This document shows, piece after piece, positions 25,686-34,426 of a stretch of 64,000 nucleotides of DNA (the stretch's first letter is position 1; every line of letters begins with the position of its first letter). The notes beneath the pieces were generated by a model, which was not told the DNA's origin, made no database searches, and saw only the letters and a list, made by a program, of their open reading frames with translations. The stretch is taken from positions 62,001 through 126,000 of the forward strand of contig CP060499.1 of assembly GCA_024760525.1 (NCBI GenBank), read 5' to 3'. Position numbers and translations under genes: made by a program. This DNA comes from Nitrospira sp. Its GTDB lineage: Bacteria > Nitrospirota > Nitrospiria > Nitrospirales > Nitrospiraceae.

Positions 25686-26378
25686 ATGCAGTATCGGAGG
25701 GGTACATGGAACGTTGGAACGTGGGCTGTCGCAGTTGCGATTGTCGCGGGACTGGCCACGTTTAGTGCCTTGCCGGCTTCGGCCGAAGATACGACATCGA
25801 CCGGGAACCGCGTGTTCTTTCGCGGGGGCGCCGCCGGACTTACAAGTGATCGTGCCGGCGAGCTGATCACCGACGGCCATGGCGTTGCCGGCAGGAACGA
25901 TGGGTCGTTCGGCTATTCCATCGGCGGCGGAACGGATCTTATGGTCACCAGAGATCTGTGGGGCATGATGAGCGGCGTCGCGGTTGTGGGCGAGATCGGA
26001 TTGGAATTCAAGCGATGGAGTTCCAACAATGTCGCGAATGGGGATACCACCGGCGTGACGGGGGTGAGTAACGGCGGTCTGAGCAAGGTACAACTGACCA
26101 TGCTGACCGTGAGCGTGGCGCCCAAGGTGAAGTTCAGGCAGGGGACTGATTTCCAACCCTGGATCATTCCCGCCGGGTTGGATTTCCACGTCATCAGCCC
26201 GACGTCCAGTCAGATCAACTACTTGGATATCGGGGTTCAGTTCGGCGGCGGCGCCGAGTATCGCGTGTGGAAAGAGCTGTGGCTGGGGCTCGACAGCCGA
26301 TTCCATCTGGCCTCCAATCAAACCAACACGGTAAACAATTTTTGGACGGCCGGTATCTATGGGGCAATCGGCTTCTGA
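25686..26378 (+). CDS. Outer-membrane beta-barrel protein
   Basis: A 230-residue protein with a signal peptide (hydrophobic core at about 15-33, cleavage near SASAED) and regularly alternating strands typical of an eight- to ten-stranded barrel. The C-terminus ends GIYGAIGF with a final Phe, the usual BAM signal. No specific porin family was recognised. A TAGGAGG ribosome site precedes the ATG at 25686. It is 65 bp after the 2OG oxygenase on the same strand, so possibly in one operon. Confidence 0.7.
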   Translation: MQYRRGTWNVGTWAVAVAIVAGLATFSALPASAEDTTSTGNRVFFRGGAAGLTSDRAGELITDGHGVAGRNDGSFGYSIGGGTDLMVTRDLWGMMSGVAVVGEIGLEFKRWSSNNVANGDTTGVTGVSNGGLSKVQLTMLTVSVAPKVKFRQGTDFQPWIIPAGLDFHVISPTSSQINYLDIGVQFGGGAEYRVWKELWLGLDSRFHLASNQTNTVNNFWTAGIYGAIGF

Positions 26379-26387
26379 AACAGCGTG

Positions 26388-26495
26388 ATGGCGCTGGGTG
26401 AAACCGAGAGCTCACGCTGTACACTGCGCGACACGCCGATTTTCAGCTGCGTGCTCAAGAGCCTCAAGGAAATGCTCGACACGCTCGGCGGTTGA
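26388..26495 (+). CDS. Possible 35-residue small protein
   Basis: ATG at 26388 to TGA at 26493-26495. The C-terminal half, DTPIFSCVLKSLKEMLDTLGG, looks helical and protein-like, in the gap between the barrel and Rieske genes. There is no good ribosome site, and it may be the tail of a decayed gene. Confidence 0.2.
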   Translation: MALGETESSRCTLRDTPIFSCVLKSLKEMLDTLGG

Positions 26496-26509
26496 GGCCA
26501 CAAAACTGA

Positions 26510-27550
26510 ATGCTCGAAGGTTTCTGGTACATTGCCGGGGAAAGTACTGCGATCAGGGCCGGCCGGCCGTTCGCGTCGGTGCTCTGCAATCAGCCACTGG
26601 TGCTGTTTCGGGATGGTCAGGGTCGCGTGCATGCATTAGAAGACCGCTGCCCCCACAAGGGTATGCCGCTCTCGTCGGCACGGCAGGAAGGGGATTCCTT
26701 GCGGTGCCCTTTTCACGGATGGCGTTTCATCGCTTCCGGCGAGTGTATAGAAGTTCCGGCCATCGGCAATGTGGCACATCCATCGTTGACCTCGGCTTGT
26801 GTGAAAGCCTTTCCAGTCCAGGAACTGGACGGATGGGTGTGGGTCTATATCGGCAGCGATCGGTGCCTGACCCCTTCGTCTCCACCACCCTCGTTGCCGG
26901 TTCCTGCTGACGGAAGTCCCATGGTTTCCGTGCGCGAGTCCGCCGAGGCGAAAGTCCGGTGGGATTTCGCGGTGGACAGTCTCATGGACCCGGCCCACGT
27001 CCCGTTCGTGCACCACAACTATTTTCGACGGCGCGAGGCAGCCAGAAGAAAGGAAAAAGTGTTTACACGGCTGCCGCTGGGGTTTCGCACCATCTCGCAG
27101 AATGTGTTGCTGCCGGACACCTTTATCTTTCGCGCCTTGTCTCCGAGACTGAGCTCGGCCACGACCACAGTCGATTTTCTCATGCCCGGTATCCATCTGG
27201 AACGATGGGAGATCGGCAAACGGTTTGCGTCAGTCATGTTGGTTGCCACACCGCTCGCTGATGGACGAAGCCGGTTCGACATCTGCGTCGGGTGGAACTT
27301 CTTGCGCAGGCTACCCGTGGGATGGCTGGTCCGCCGAACTCTACGGACTATTCTTGGCCAGGACAGGAAAGTTCTGGAATTGCAGGAACAGGGGTTTGGC
27401 CGGAAGGGAACCATGTTGTTGAATTTGGAATCGGACACACTGGCCGTGTGGTATCGGCGACTGAAGAGATATCGTCTGGATCAATTGGCTGGTGTGCCCA
27501 ACCCACAGCATCCGATTCCTGAGAAAGTCACGCTCCGCTGGATCACCTGA
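26510..27550 (+). CDS. Rieske-type (PaO-like) ring-hydroxylating oxygenase
   Basis: A 346-residue protein. The N-terminal Rieske domain has its [2Fe-2S] ligands in CPHKG (about residue 48) and CPFHGW (about residue 65). The catalytic domain has the mononuclear iron motif DSLMDPAHVPFVHH (Asp-x2-His-x4-His type) near residue 160. Family members include pheophorbide-a-oxygenase and vanillate or toluene-sulfonate monooxygenases; substrate is unknown here. The fold requires a separate reductase, none of which is visible nearby. It lies downstream of the 2OG oxygenase and barrel genes. Its own ribosome site is weak, hinting at translational coupling. Confidence 0.85.
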   Translation: MLEGFWYIAGESTAIRAGRPFASVLCNQPLVLFRDGQGRVHALEDRCPHKGMPLSSARQEGDSLRCPFHGWRFIASGECIEVPAIGNVAHPSLTSACVKAFPVQELDGWVWVYIGSDRCLTPSSPPPSLPVPADGSPMVSVRESAEAKVRWDFAVDSLMDPAHVPFVHHNYFRRREAARRKEKVFTRLPLGFRTISQNVLLPDTFIFRALSPRLSSATTTVDFLMPGIHLERWEIGKRFASVMLVATPLADGRSRFDICVGWNFLRRLPVGWLVRRTLRTILGQDRKVLELQEQGFGRKGTMLLNLESDTLAVWYRRLKRYRLDQLAGVPNPQHPIPEKVTLRWIT

Positions 27551-27878
27551 GTCAAATCGTCCAGGACTGATCGCATGAGCACGACCCACCGCAACTGCTT
27601 GTGCGGAAGAGCCGGAACTACGGTGTCGCCTGGCCGGATGTTTCCTCCCTCACGCTCCAATATTGCCCCGCCATGCCACAGTTTCCCAATAGGCACTGTC
27701 CAATGCAATGGACAGCGTAACCTCATGATTTTCATTGGATCCCTCGATAGAGCTCCGTCACTGTCTTATTCTGTAGAAGAGCTCCCCACCTCTGTTGATC
27801 GACGAGACAGGCCCCAGACTCTCTCTAACCCCTTGTCTCTATGTGAAAAGTTCTATTGATCCAAAATCTTGTTCGAGG
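27551..27878. other. Non-coding region before the structured leader
   Basis: No gene is supported. It contains the perfect inverted repeat CTGTCCA-N6-TGGACAG at 27696-27715 and ends at the sigma-54 element. Confidence 0.5.
27696..27715 (+). promoter_or_regulatory. Upstream activator motif, copy 3 (perfect inverted repeat)
   Basis: CTGTCCA (27696-27702), six bases, TGGACAG (27709-27715): seven-base perfect arms. It matches the TGTCCA-N6-TGGA core of the copies at 22981 and 24505. It lies 182 bp before the sigma-54 element at 27879, further away than in the other two. Confidence 0.45.
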
Positions 27879-27894
27879 AGGCACGGCGATTGCG
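27879..27894 (+). promoter_or_regulatory. Sigma-54 promoter before the multicopper oxidase leader
   Basis: AGGCAC, five bases, TTGCG. Only the leading T of the consensus is missing. GG (27880-27881) and GC (27892-27893) are ten bases apart. Predicted start near 27904. Confidence 0.6.
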
Positions 27895-27903
27895 CTAGGA
27901 AGA

Positions 27904-28040
27904 AATCGCTGGTGAAGGTTTGGGTGATTTTGGACCGGCCTCCGAATGACCCATTCCTTCGCGAGAAGGAGCCCTTCACCAGCTCTTAACCCTCCGGTGA
28001 ATCAGGCCGGAAGTCCGTCGGAGGCCGGTTCTCTTTCCAA
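27904..28040 (+). ncRNA. Pseudoknotted structured leader or small RNA
   Basis: Right after the sigma-54 start, P1 pairs GCTGGTGAAGG (27908-27918) perfectly with CCTTCACCAGC (27973-27983). Inside P1 are P2 (TGGGT/ACCCA, 27921-27925 with 27949-27953) and P3 (27955-27960 with 27965-27970, loop GCGA, a GNRA tetraloop), a three-way junction. The P2 loop contains CCGGCCTCCGA (27935-27945), an 11-base perfect match to TCGGAGGCCGG at 28018-28028 outside P1. CCTCCG (27991-27996) competes for the same partner. A pyrimidine run TTCTCTTTCC follows. This is the plan expected of a riboswitch-like attenuator or a compact small RNA, 93 bp before the multicopper oxidase start. Confidence 0.5.
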
Positions 28041-28132
28041 AGGACGACGAGAGGATTGTGGATGAGTACCGATGAGCAGAAATCAACGAGCCGTCTGATG
28101 AGGCAGCTACACTAGGGAGAGGAGGCCGAGAC

Positions 28133-31100
28133 ATGAGGTCCAGTCAACTTGAACAAACGCGGAGGCAGAAGAACGCCGGCGTGATGCTGCGATTCCAAAG
28201 CCTGGCGTTGGCGAGCAGTTTAGCGTTCGCACCGATAGGATTTGCTGCCGAGCAACATCGTCATCACGACAATGCGGGCCAGGCATCGGCAGACAAGGTC
28301 ATCTATCGCGAGGGCGGGTCGATCCTGCACGATCGAATGATGGATGAGGTCAAGCGCCAGCAAGAGTTCATAGGGGCGAAAGGTGGCTATAGTAATGGGG
28401 CCAATAGCCACATGCTCCAGCAGGGCGTTCTGCTGGTCGCGGAAGACCCGTCCAAGGTTGCTGTCAGCGGCGGCCAACGGTGTCCGGCCAACGCGCCGGT
28501 CAAAGAGTACCACGTCTCTGCGATCAACGTCGAAATCACGTTGAGCCGGTTTCTCGACTACTTCCCGGGCTACATGTATGTGCTGACCGAGAATGTTGAG
28601 AAGGTGCGGGGCGAGGAGAAAGCCAACAGTGACGCTCGAGAGAAAGAGAACGATCCCGGCGCGGTGTCGAACGGATTGCAAGGAGACATCATTCAGCCTT
28701 TAGTGATCCGCGCCAATCAAGGCGATTGCCTCAAGCTGACCCTCCACAACCAGATCAACGATGAACCGACCAATCTCGTCATCAACGGGTCGTCCATGGT
28801 CGTGACTGCCACGGGCAAGCCGGCGACTCCTTCGAACCCGGATACGACGGTGGCGGTTGGAGGGCAGCGGAGTTTTGAATGGTACATCCAACCGGACACG
28901 CAAGAGGGCGCGCGATTCTTCCGGTCACATGCCTCGCGCGAGCAATTCAATCTGGGCTTGATCGGGATGCTCGTGGTGGAACCACGCGGATCGCGTTATC
29001 TCAGTCCATTCGATGGTCAGCCGATGCCGAGTGGTTGGGAGGCGATGATTGAAGATCCGAACGGTGCGGACTTCCGAGAGTTCGCGATCTTCTACCATGA
29101 GGCCGGTGACGAGGCCTTTCGGCTCTTGAACAAGAAAGGTGAGATGCTGCCGCAGCGCGATCCCCACACCGATTCGTATCGGCCGGGCGCCCGGCTGCTC
29201 AATTATCGCAGCGAGCCGCACGGTACGCGCATCGAGCTTCAGGCGCACATGGGGTTCTACGGCGACGAGTCGATGGCGTACGGCTCCTATACGTTCGGTG
29301 ATCCGGCGACGACGATTCCCAGGTCCTACCTCGGCGATCCGGCCAAATTCCGGATGGCAGGCGGGTCGGAAATCGTGCATTCGCATCATCTCCACGGCGG
29401 GTCCATCCGGTGGGCGCGCCAGCCGGGGAACAGTCAGCTCGACTTTGCGGTGTCGAAGAACGGCCCGGTGAAGTTCCCTCCGATCAGCGATACTTCGGAT
29501 CGATTGGACGTACAGTCCATCGGACCGACGGAAGTGTACGATCAGGTGATCGAGGGTGGATCCGGCGGACTCCAGGCGTTGGCCGGTGAGTTCGTGTTCC
29601 ATTGCCATATCCCCCAACATTATGTGACGGGCATGTGGGGATTCTGGCGTGTCTACAATACGCTGCAAGCGCCGGGGTTCCAGACCGACGTCATGAAACC
29701 GCTCGTGGAACTTCCTGACCGTGCGGGCAAGATGAAAGGAGGCATTCCATCGGACAAGCTGGTCGGCACCACAGTGGATTGGTACGGTGGGAAGAAGTAC
29801 GAGATCACGAAGGATCGGACTGATTGGAAAGCAGATCCGGTGAAGGTCTCCCTCAAGGACTGGGTCGAGATGATGCTTCCTCCGCAAGGCAAGCCGGGTA
29901 AGAAGAACAGCGAAAAGGATCAGACACTCGCGTACGATGCGACCGTGAATGATTGGGCTTGGGATGGCCACAAGGCGCTCACTGAGCTGGAGACCGCGTA
30001 TGAGTGGGTGAACTACAAGTCGGCCACGCCCGGGAAGCGGCAGGAGATTCTCTTCGATGCGCGATCCGGCAAACTCGCTTGGCCGTGGTTGCGGCCGCAT
30101 CTGGGCCGTCGTGTCCCCTTCTCGCCAAGCCATAGCGGTGCCCCATGGCTGGAACCGATCCATCGCCGGGACGACGGCAGCAACTCGACGGAGCCACCGA
30201 GGCCTGGAGAGCAGGGACCGTGGAGTCTATGTCCTGAAGGAGCGCCGCAAAAATTCTTCAACATCCATGCGATTACGTTGCCGATCACACTGAAGAGGGC
30301 GACCGCCAAGACACCGGCGATCGTGGACCCGGACGGCATGCTCTATGTGCTGCATGAAGAAGAGCAGGACGTCCGGAAAACTTCCGCCAAGCAGATGCCA
30401 TTGGTGATCCGCGGGAACGTGCAGGATTGCATCGACGTCGTCTACACGAGCGAGTTGAAGGACGATCAGCGTCAAGGGTTCTCCAGCAAGACGAACCTGC
30501 ACCCGCACATGTTCCAGTTCGACACTCAGGCGTCGGATGGTCCCATCATCGGTTTCTCCTACGAGATGTCGCTGCGACCCTTCACCATCTTGAAGGACGA
30601 ACACCCCGGCAAAGGTATGCCGGTGCCGATGAACACGACGATCGAAGCCGATGCCGCCAAGGGAACGGCGACCATCACGGTCAAGGATGCCTCGCGCTAT
30701 CACGTGAAGACGGAACTCGGCGTGGGCATGGACGAGGTCGGCCGGTTTGAATCAGCACGAATCAGCAAGATCAGTGGAAACCAGATCACGTTTGAGCGGC
30801 CGCTCAAGTATCACCACAAGAAGGGCGAAATCGTCTCGGTGGAGTGGATCAGAGAACGGTGGTACGTGGACGCCGATTTCGGCACCACGTTCTGGCACGA
30901 CCATGTGTTCGGATTGGATGGCTGGGGCCACGGCTTTTACTCAACGTTTATCGCCGAGCCGCCGCGATCGACCTATCATGACCCGGTGACCGGTAAGGAA
31001 GTCCGCAGCGGACCGGTGGCCGACATTCACACGACCGAACCGGTGTCCGCGCATATCAAGGGTTCGTTCCGTGAGATCGTCACGCAGGTCATGGATTCCA

Positions 31101-32890
31101 ACCCCAGAACGTCGGAACTGATCACCACCGACAATCCGCAGGCGAAGGTCGGAGCAATTTCCGTCGACGGGACCCCTTCCGCAGTGTACCCCGCCCGGCT
31201 CAATCTGTTGCCGATGAAATTCTTGAACGGCGGCGAAGCGACGACCGGCGGCGGCTACAACATGCGGGTTGAGCCGTTGTCTGTGCGGCTCGCCAACAAC
31301 CCCGATCCATCGCAGTTGTTCAGCAGCTCGATTCACGGAGATCCCGAGACCCCGATGTTGCGGGCCTATCTGGGCGATCCGGTGGTCGTCCGGTTGATTG
31401 AAGGATCGGCCAACGAAGTGCATTCCTGGCACATCAGCGGCCATTGGTTCCCGATGGAGCGGTACAGCAAGGACTCGATCCCGCGCAGCACGTTGCACGT
31501 CGTGATCGGAGAGCGGTATGACGCGGCCATCCCGGCCGCAGGGGGACCGCAGCAGATGGCCGGAGACTATCTCTACTACAGCGGGCGCGCGTCTCACTTC
31601 GCGGAAGGCAGCTGGGGGATTTTCAGAGTGTTCGATCAGGCGGATGCGACGCTGAAGCCGCTGCCGGGTCGGGCGGAGATTCCTCAATCGGCGAAGTCCG
31701 TCTGTCCGGCCGATGCGCCGGTCAAGACCTTCAATGTCGCCGCCATCGATAAGGCGATCCGGTACAACAAAGGAACGCCCGGTGTGATGGAGGTGGACTT
31801 GGAGCGGAAGATGGTGCTGGGCAACGAAACCGGAAAGATGTACGTGCTCGAAGGTGAAAAGACGAAGGTTGCCTCGGGCAGCCTCGAACCGAGTCCGCTT
31901 ACCCTGCATGTGAATGTCGGCGATTGCATCAAGGTCAATCTGAAGAACGAAATGGCCAAAGATCGGGCCGGATTCCACGTCGATAATTTGGCCTACGATC
32001 CCAAGGAATCGATGGGGATCAACGCGGGCAACAACCCCGGTGACCAGACCGTCGCGCCGGGACAAAGCCGGACCTACACGTACTATGCCCATCCTGAATT
32101 CGGCGAAAACGCGGCTCTGATTCAGGACTGGGGAAACGTGATTGAAAATCCCCGAAACGGGCTCTTTGGCGCGATCATCATCGGTCCGAAGGGATCGCGT
32201 TATCGCGATCCGGCCAGCGGCGAAGATCTGAGCGACAAGAGCTCCTGGAAGGCGGACGTGATCGTCGATCGCACTCTGTCGGGGAATGAACATCGGCAGA
32301 ACTATCGGTCGTTCGCGCTGCTGTTCCAGGATGAGGACAATATCATCGGCACCAGCTTCATGCCGTACATCCAAAAAGTCGCTGGTGTGACGGCGGTGAA
32401 CTATCGGTCCGAGCCGACGGATTACCGCACTGAGAAAGGCTGTGCGTACAGTGAAATCTTCGTGTGCGTGAAGGCTGGTGAGCAGCCGGTGACGCCGACC
32501 ATCGCCGCGCATGTCGGCGATCCGGTCGTGATTCATGTGCTAGGTGCCTTCAGCGAACAGGTCCAGCTGTTCAGCGTGTCCGGTCATGAATGGAAACATG
32601 AGCCCTACCTGACCGGGGCGGACCTCGTCAGCACCATGGAATTCGGCGGGTCCGAGGTCATCAATGCCTGGTTGCACGGCGGGGCCGGTGGGCCGAACAG
32701 TATCCCCGGCGACTATCTCTGGCTCAACCAGAGGCCCGGGTACCTTGACGCCGGTCACTGGGGAATGTTGAAGGTTTTGGATCGTGACAGCCGCGCGATT
32801 TTGCCGTTGAGCGGTCGGAGTCCGGCCACCCAACAGGCGGAAGAGCCATCGCCGGTGCAATCCCTACCGGTGTCCACGCAGGTCAAGTAG
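28133..32890 (+). CDS. Giant six-domain multicopper oxidase
   Basis: A 1585-residue exported protein (signal region about 17-39). Three internal segments begin alike: CPANAPVKEY at residue 117, CPEGAPQKFF at 700 and CPADAPVKTF at 1191. Each holds about two cupredoxin domains. The copper motifs are complete but in an unusual order. HSHHLH (HxxHxH, 416-421) and HCHIPQHYVTGM (490-501, type 1/3 ligands) come first; HPH (790-792) and HDH (922-924) come in the second segment. Related degenerate motifs (H1097, H1100, H1104; H1485, H1489) probably lost copper. Ceruloplasmin and MnxG-type manganese oxidases also spread one trinuclear centre over six domains. The likely role is periplasmic oxidation of a metal or small reductant, coupling to O2. 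A GAGAGGAGG ribosome site precedes the ATG at 28133. The gene follows a sigma-54 promoter and structured RNA, and a terminator follows. Confidence 0.85.
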   Translation: MRSSQLEQTRRQKNAGVMLRFQSLALASSLAFAPIGFAAEQHRHHDNAGQASADKVIYREGGSILHDRMMDEVKRQQEFIGAKGGYSNGANSHMLQQGVLLVAEDPSKVAVSGGQRCPANAPVKEYHVSAINVEITLSRFLDYFPGYMYVLTENVEKVRGEEKANSDAREKENDPGAVSNGLQGDIIQPLVIRANQGDCLKLTLHNQINDEPTNLVINGSSMVVTATGKPATPSNPDTTVAVGGQRSFEWYIQPDTQEGARFFRSHASREQFNLGLIGMLVVEPRGSRYLSPFDGQPMPSGWEAMIEDPNGADFREFAIFYHEAGDEAFRLLNKKGEMLPQRDPHTDSYRPGARLLNYRSEPHGTRIELQAHMGFYGDESMAYGSYTFGDPATTIPRSYLGDPAKFRMAGGSEIVHSHHLHGGSIRWARQPGNSQLDFAVSKNGPVKFPPISDTSDRLDVQSIGPTEVYDQVIEGGSGGLQALAGEFVFHCHIPQHYVTGMWGFWRVYNTLQAPGFQTDVMKPLVELPDRAGKMKGGIPSDKLVGTTVDWYGGKKYEITKDRTDWKADPVKVSLKDWVEMMLPPQGKPGKKNSEKDQTLAYDATVNDWAWDGHKALTELETAYEWVNYKSATPGKRQEILFDARSGKLAWPWLRPHLGRRVPFSPSHSGAPWLEPIHRRDDGSNSTEPPRPGEQGPWSLCPEGAPQKFFNIHAITLPITLKRATAKTPAIVDPDGMLYVLHEEEQDVRKTSAKQMPLVIRGNVQDCIDVVYTSELKDDQRQGFSSKTNLHPHMFQFDTQASDGPIIGFSYEMSLRPFTILKDEHPGKGMPVPMNTTIEADAAKGTATITVKDASRYHVKTELGVGMDEVGRFESARISKISGNQITFERPLKYHHKKGEIVSVEWIRERWYVDADFGTTFWHDHVFGLDGWGHGFYSTFIAEPPRSTYHDPVTGKEVRSGPVADIHTTEPVSAHIKGSFREIVTQVMDSNPRTSELITTDNPQAKVGAISVDGTPSAVYPARLNLLPMKFLNGGEATTGGGYNMRVEPLSVRLANNPDPSQLFSSSIHGDPETPMLRAYLGDPVVVRLIEGSANEVHSWHISGHWFPMERYSKDSIPRSTLHVVIGERYDAAIPAAGGPQQMAGDYLYYSGRASHFAEGSWGIFRVFDQADATLKPLPGRAEIPQSAKSVCPADAPVKTFNVAAIDKAIRYNKGTPGVMEVDLERKMVLGNETGKMYVLEGEKTKVASGSLEPSPLTLHVNVGDCIKVNLKNEMAKDRAGFHVDNLAYDPKESMGINAGNNPGDQTVAPGQSRTYTYYAHPEFGENAALIQDWGNVIENPRNGLFGAIIIGPKGSRYRDPASGEDLSDKSSWKADVIVDRTLSGNEHRQNYRSFALLFQDEDNIIGTSFMPYIQKVAGVTAVNYRSEPTDYRTEKGCAYSEIFVCVKAGEQPVTPTIAAHVGDPVVIHVLGAFSEQVQLFSVSGHEWKHEPYLTGADLVSTMEFGGSEVINAWLHGGAGGPNSIPGDYLWLNQRPGYLDAGHWGMLKVLDRDSRAILPLSGRSPATQQAEEPSPVQSLPVSTQVK

Positions 32891-32915
32891 GCCTGCCTCA
32901 TTGCAGACCTTGATG

Positions 32916-32958
32916 GGGGGAATCCGGTTGAAAAACCGGGTTTCCCCTCATTCATTTT
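32916..32958 (+). terminator. Rho-independent terminator of the multicopper oxidase gene
   Basis: GGGGAATCCGGTT (32917-32929), a GAAA tetraloop (32930-32933), then AACCGGGTTTCCCC (32934-32947). The stem has two wobble pairs and is followed by a T run (ATTTTT near 32954). It lies 26 bp after the stop codon. Confidence 0.75.
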
Positions 32959-33011
32959 TGGCGGCCAACAGTGCCTTGAACCGCATCTCATCCATGCGGT
33001 ACAAACAAGAC

Positions 33012-33611
33012 ATGGACGTAAGCCGGAAGCGCACATTAGCCGGGTGGCCCGTGTTCTGGTTCATCTCGATTGTTCTCGTAAGCGGCCCTGTGGCGACGGC
33101 GACGGCGCTCGATTTTTCCGCCGACCGAATTGTCAAAGACGGGACGTCTGCGGTCACCGCTCACGTCAATGCCAAAGATGATCGCTGGCGGTTCGAATAC
33201 ACGCAACCACAAAGCGGTGCCAATATCATGATCGTTCGAATGGACAAGCAGCATTCGTGGCTCATCTTGTCGAAACGCCGGCAATACCTTGAGGTCCCGA
33301 TTGCCAGCAGCCATTTGTTGACGGTCACTGAGAAGATGGAAGGAGAAGTCTTACGTGAGTTCGTGGGTGAAGAGATGCTGGACGGCCGCCCTACCGAATT
33401 GTTCGAGATCACGGTTGCCGAAAATGGCAGATCTCGCCAATATTATCGGTGGGTGACCAAGGCGGAGCGATTTCCCCTCAAGACCGTGAGCAAGCAGGGG
33501 AAGTGGTCTGAGGAGTTTCGCCGGTTGATTTTCACTCAGCAGTCTCCGTTCCTCTTCGAACTTCCGCGACGACTGGATAACGCGAATCCATCAGCAGGCA
33601 CGCAACATTGA
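33012..33611 (+). CDS. Exported DUF4412/LolA-like protein
   Basis: About 199 residues. A signal peptide spans residues 8-30. The mature part is one beta-rich domain (WRFEYTQPQSG, MIVRMDKQHSWLIL, RRQYLEVPI, LFEITV, YYRWVTK) that follows the DUF4412/LolA-like pattern of soluble periplasmic lipid- or ligand-binding folds. No metal ligand set is visible. The start ATG at 33012 has a weak ribosome site; ATG at 32994 is possible. It lies between the multicopper oxidase terminator and the plastocyanin-like gene, ending 19 bp before the latter's start; those two are very probably one transcript. Confidence 0.6.
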   Translation: MDVSRKRTLAGWPVFWFISIVLVSGPVATATALDFSADRIVKDGTSAVTAHVNAKDDRWRFEYTQPQSGANIMIVRMDKQHSWLILSKRRQYLEVPIASSHLLTVTEKMEGEVLREFVGEEMLDGRPTELFEITVAENGRSRQYYRWVTKAERFPLKTVSKQGKWSEEFRRLIFTQQSPFLFELPRRLDNANPSAGTQH

Positions 33612-33630
33612 TCGCGTGACTGGAGAAGAT

Positions 33631-34404
33631 ATGAAACAAGCGATTCGAGTAGGGCTATGCACAGTGGGTTGCCTGTCGGCCATGTTGACGTTGGGGTTTC
33701 GTCAGGATGCCGGAGCCTATGAGTCAGGAACCGTAACCGAGGCCGCGACGGTGCGCGGCAAGGTGATGTTTGCGGGAACGGTTCCGCCTCCAAAAGAATT
33801 TGAGTTGCGGCGCTATGCCGATGAAGTGTTCTGTGGAGCGCTCTCGGACGGAAAGGGGCGCCGATTCTTGAAAGAGGTCAATATCGGAGGAGAAGGCGGA
33901 CTCAAGGATGTGGTCGTGATCGTGGAGGGAATCGAGAGAGGGAAGCCGTTCACCTTCACGGATGCCCAGATGGAAGCGAACATTTGTCAGTTCCTCCCAT
34001 TTGTGACCGTGGTCAGCGATAAGCGCCAAGTCACCGTCACCAATCGGGATCCGGTTGCCCACGATATTCAAGGCTACGCCTATGACCAGGCTGGAGTGGA
34101 TATCGTGCTCCATCGGCCGGCGCTGCAAGCCAGCGGGACTACGGATGTGGTTCAATTAGTGAAAGGACGAAAGGTCTTCACCATGCAGTGCGGGCGGCAT
34201 CCCTACATGCAGAATTGGGGATATGCCATCGACAATCCCTACTATGCGGTGACGGATCTCGAGGGCTCATTCGCCATTGGAGATCTTCCGGCCGGCACCT
34301 ACCGCATCAAGGCCTGGCACCCTATTTTGGGAATGCAAGAGCGGGAGATCACCGTGAAACCGAATGAGACGGTCTCCCTCGATCTGTTGTTTGAAAACAA
34401 GTAA
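33631..34404 (+). CDS. Exported plastocyanin-like copper protein, copy A
   Basis: A 257-residue exported protein (signal peptide to about GAYESG). The middle and end show a cupredoxin-type site: NRDPVAHDIQGY supplies a His, and MQCGRHPYM (Cys-x2-His-x2-Met) supplies the remaining type 1 copper ligands. The C-terminal 70 residues form a small carboxypeptidase-regulatory-like beta sandwich (GSFAIGDLPAGTYRIKAWHP). It is a candidate periplasmic electron carrier or copper carrier. The ATG at 33631 follows a GGAGAAG site; the longer GTG start at 33616 is an alternative. A paralogue of identical length sits at 47462-48235; the two share tracts that are identical even at silent positions. It is the last plus-strand gene before the convergent NDH-2. 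Confidence 0.8.
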   Translation: MKQAIRVGLCTVGCLSAMLTLGFRQDAGAYESGTVTEAATVRGKVMFAGTVPPPKEFELRRYADEVFCGALSDGKGRRFLKEVNIGGEGGLKDVVVIVEGIERGKPFTFTDAQMEANICQFLPFVTVVSDKRQVTVTNRDPVAHDIQGYAYDQAGVDIVLHRPALQASGTTDVVQLVKGRKVFTMQCGRHPYMQNWGYAIDNPYYAVTDLEGSFAIGDLPAGTYRIKAWHPILGMQEREITVKPNETVSLDLLFENK

Positions 34405-34426
34405 TGAAGAACGGGGCGCACAGAAT

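Noticed and set aside
30941..32536. 531-codon open frame on the minus strand
   Set aside because: It is antisense to the multicopper oxidase, Arg/His-rich without domains, and typical of a GC-rich shadow; the same holds for 28925-30163.
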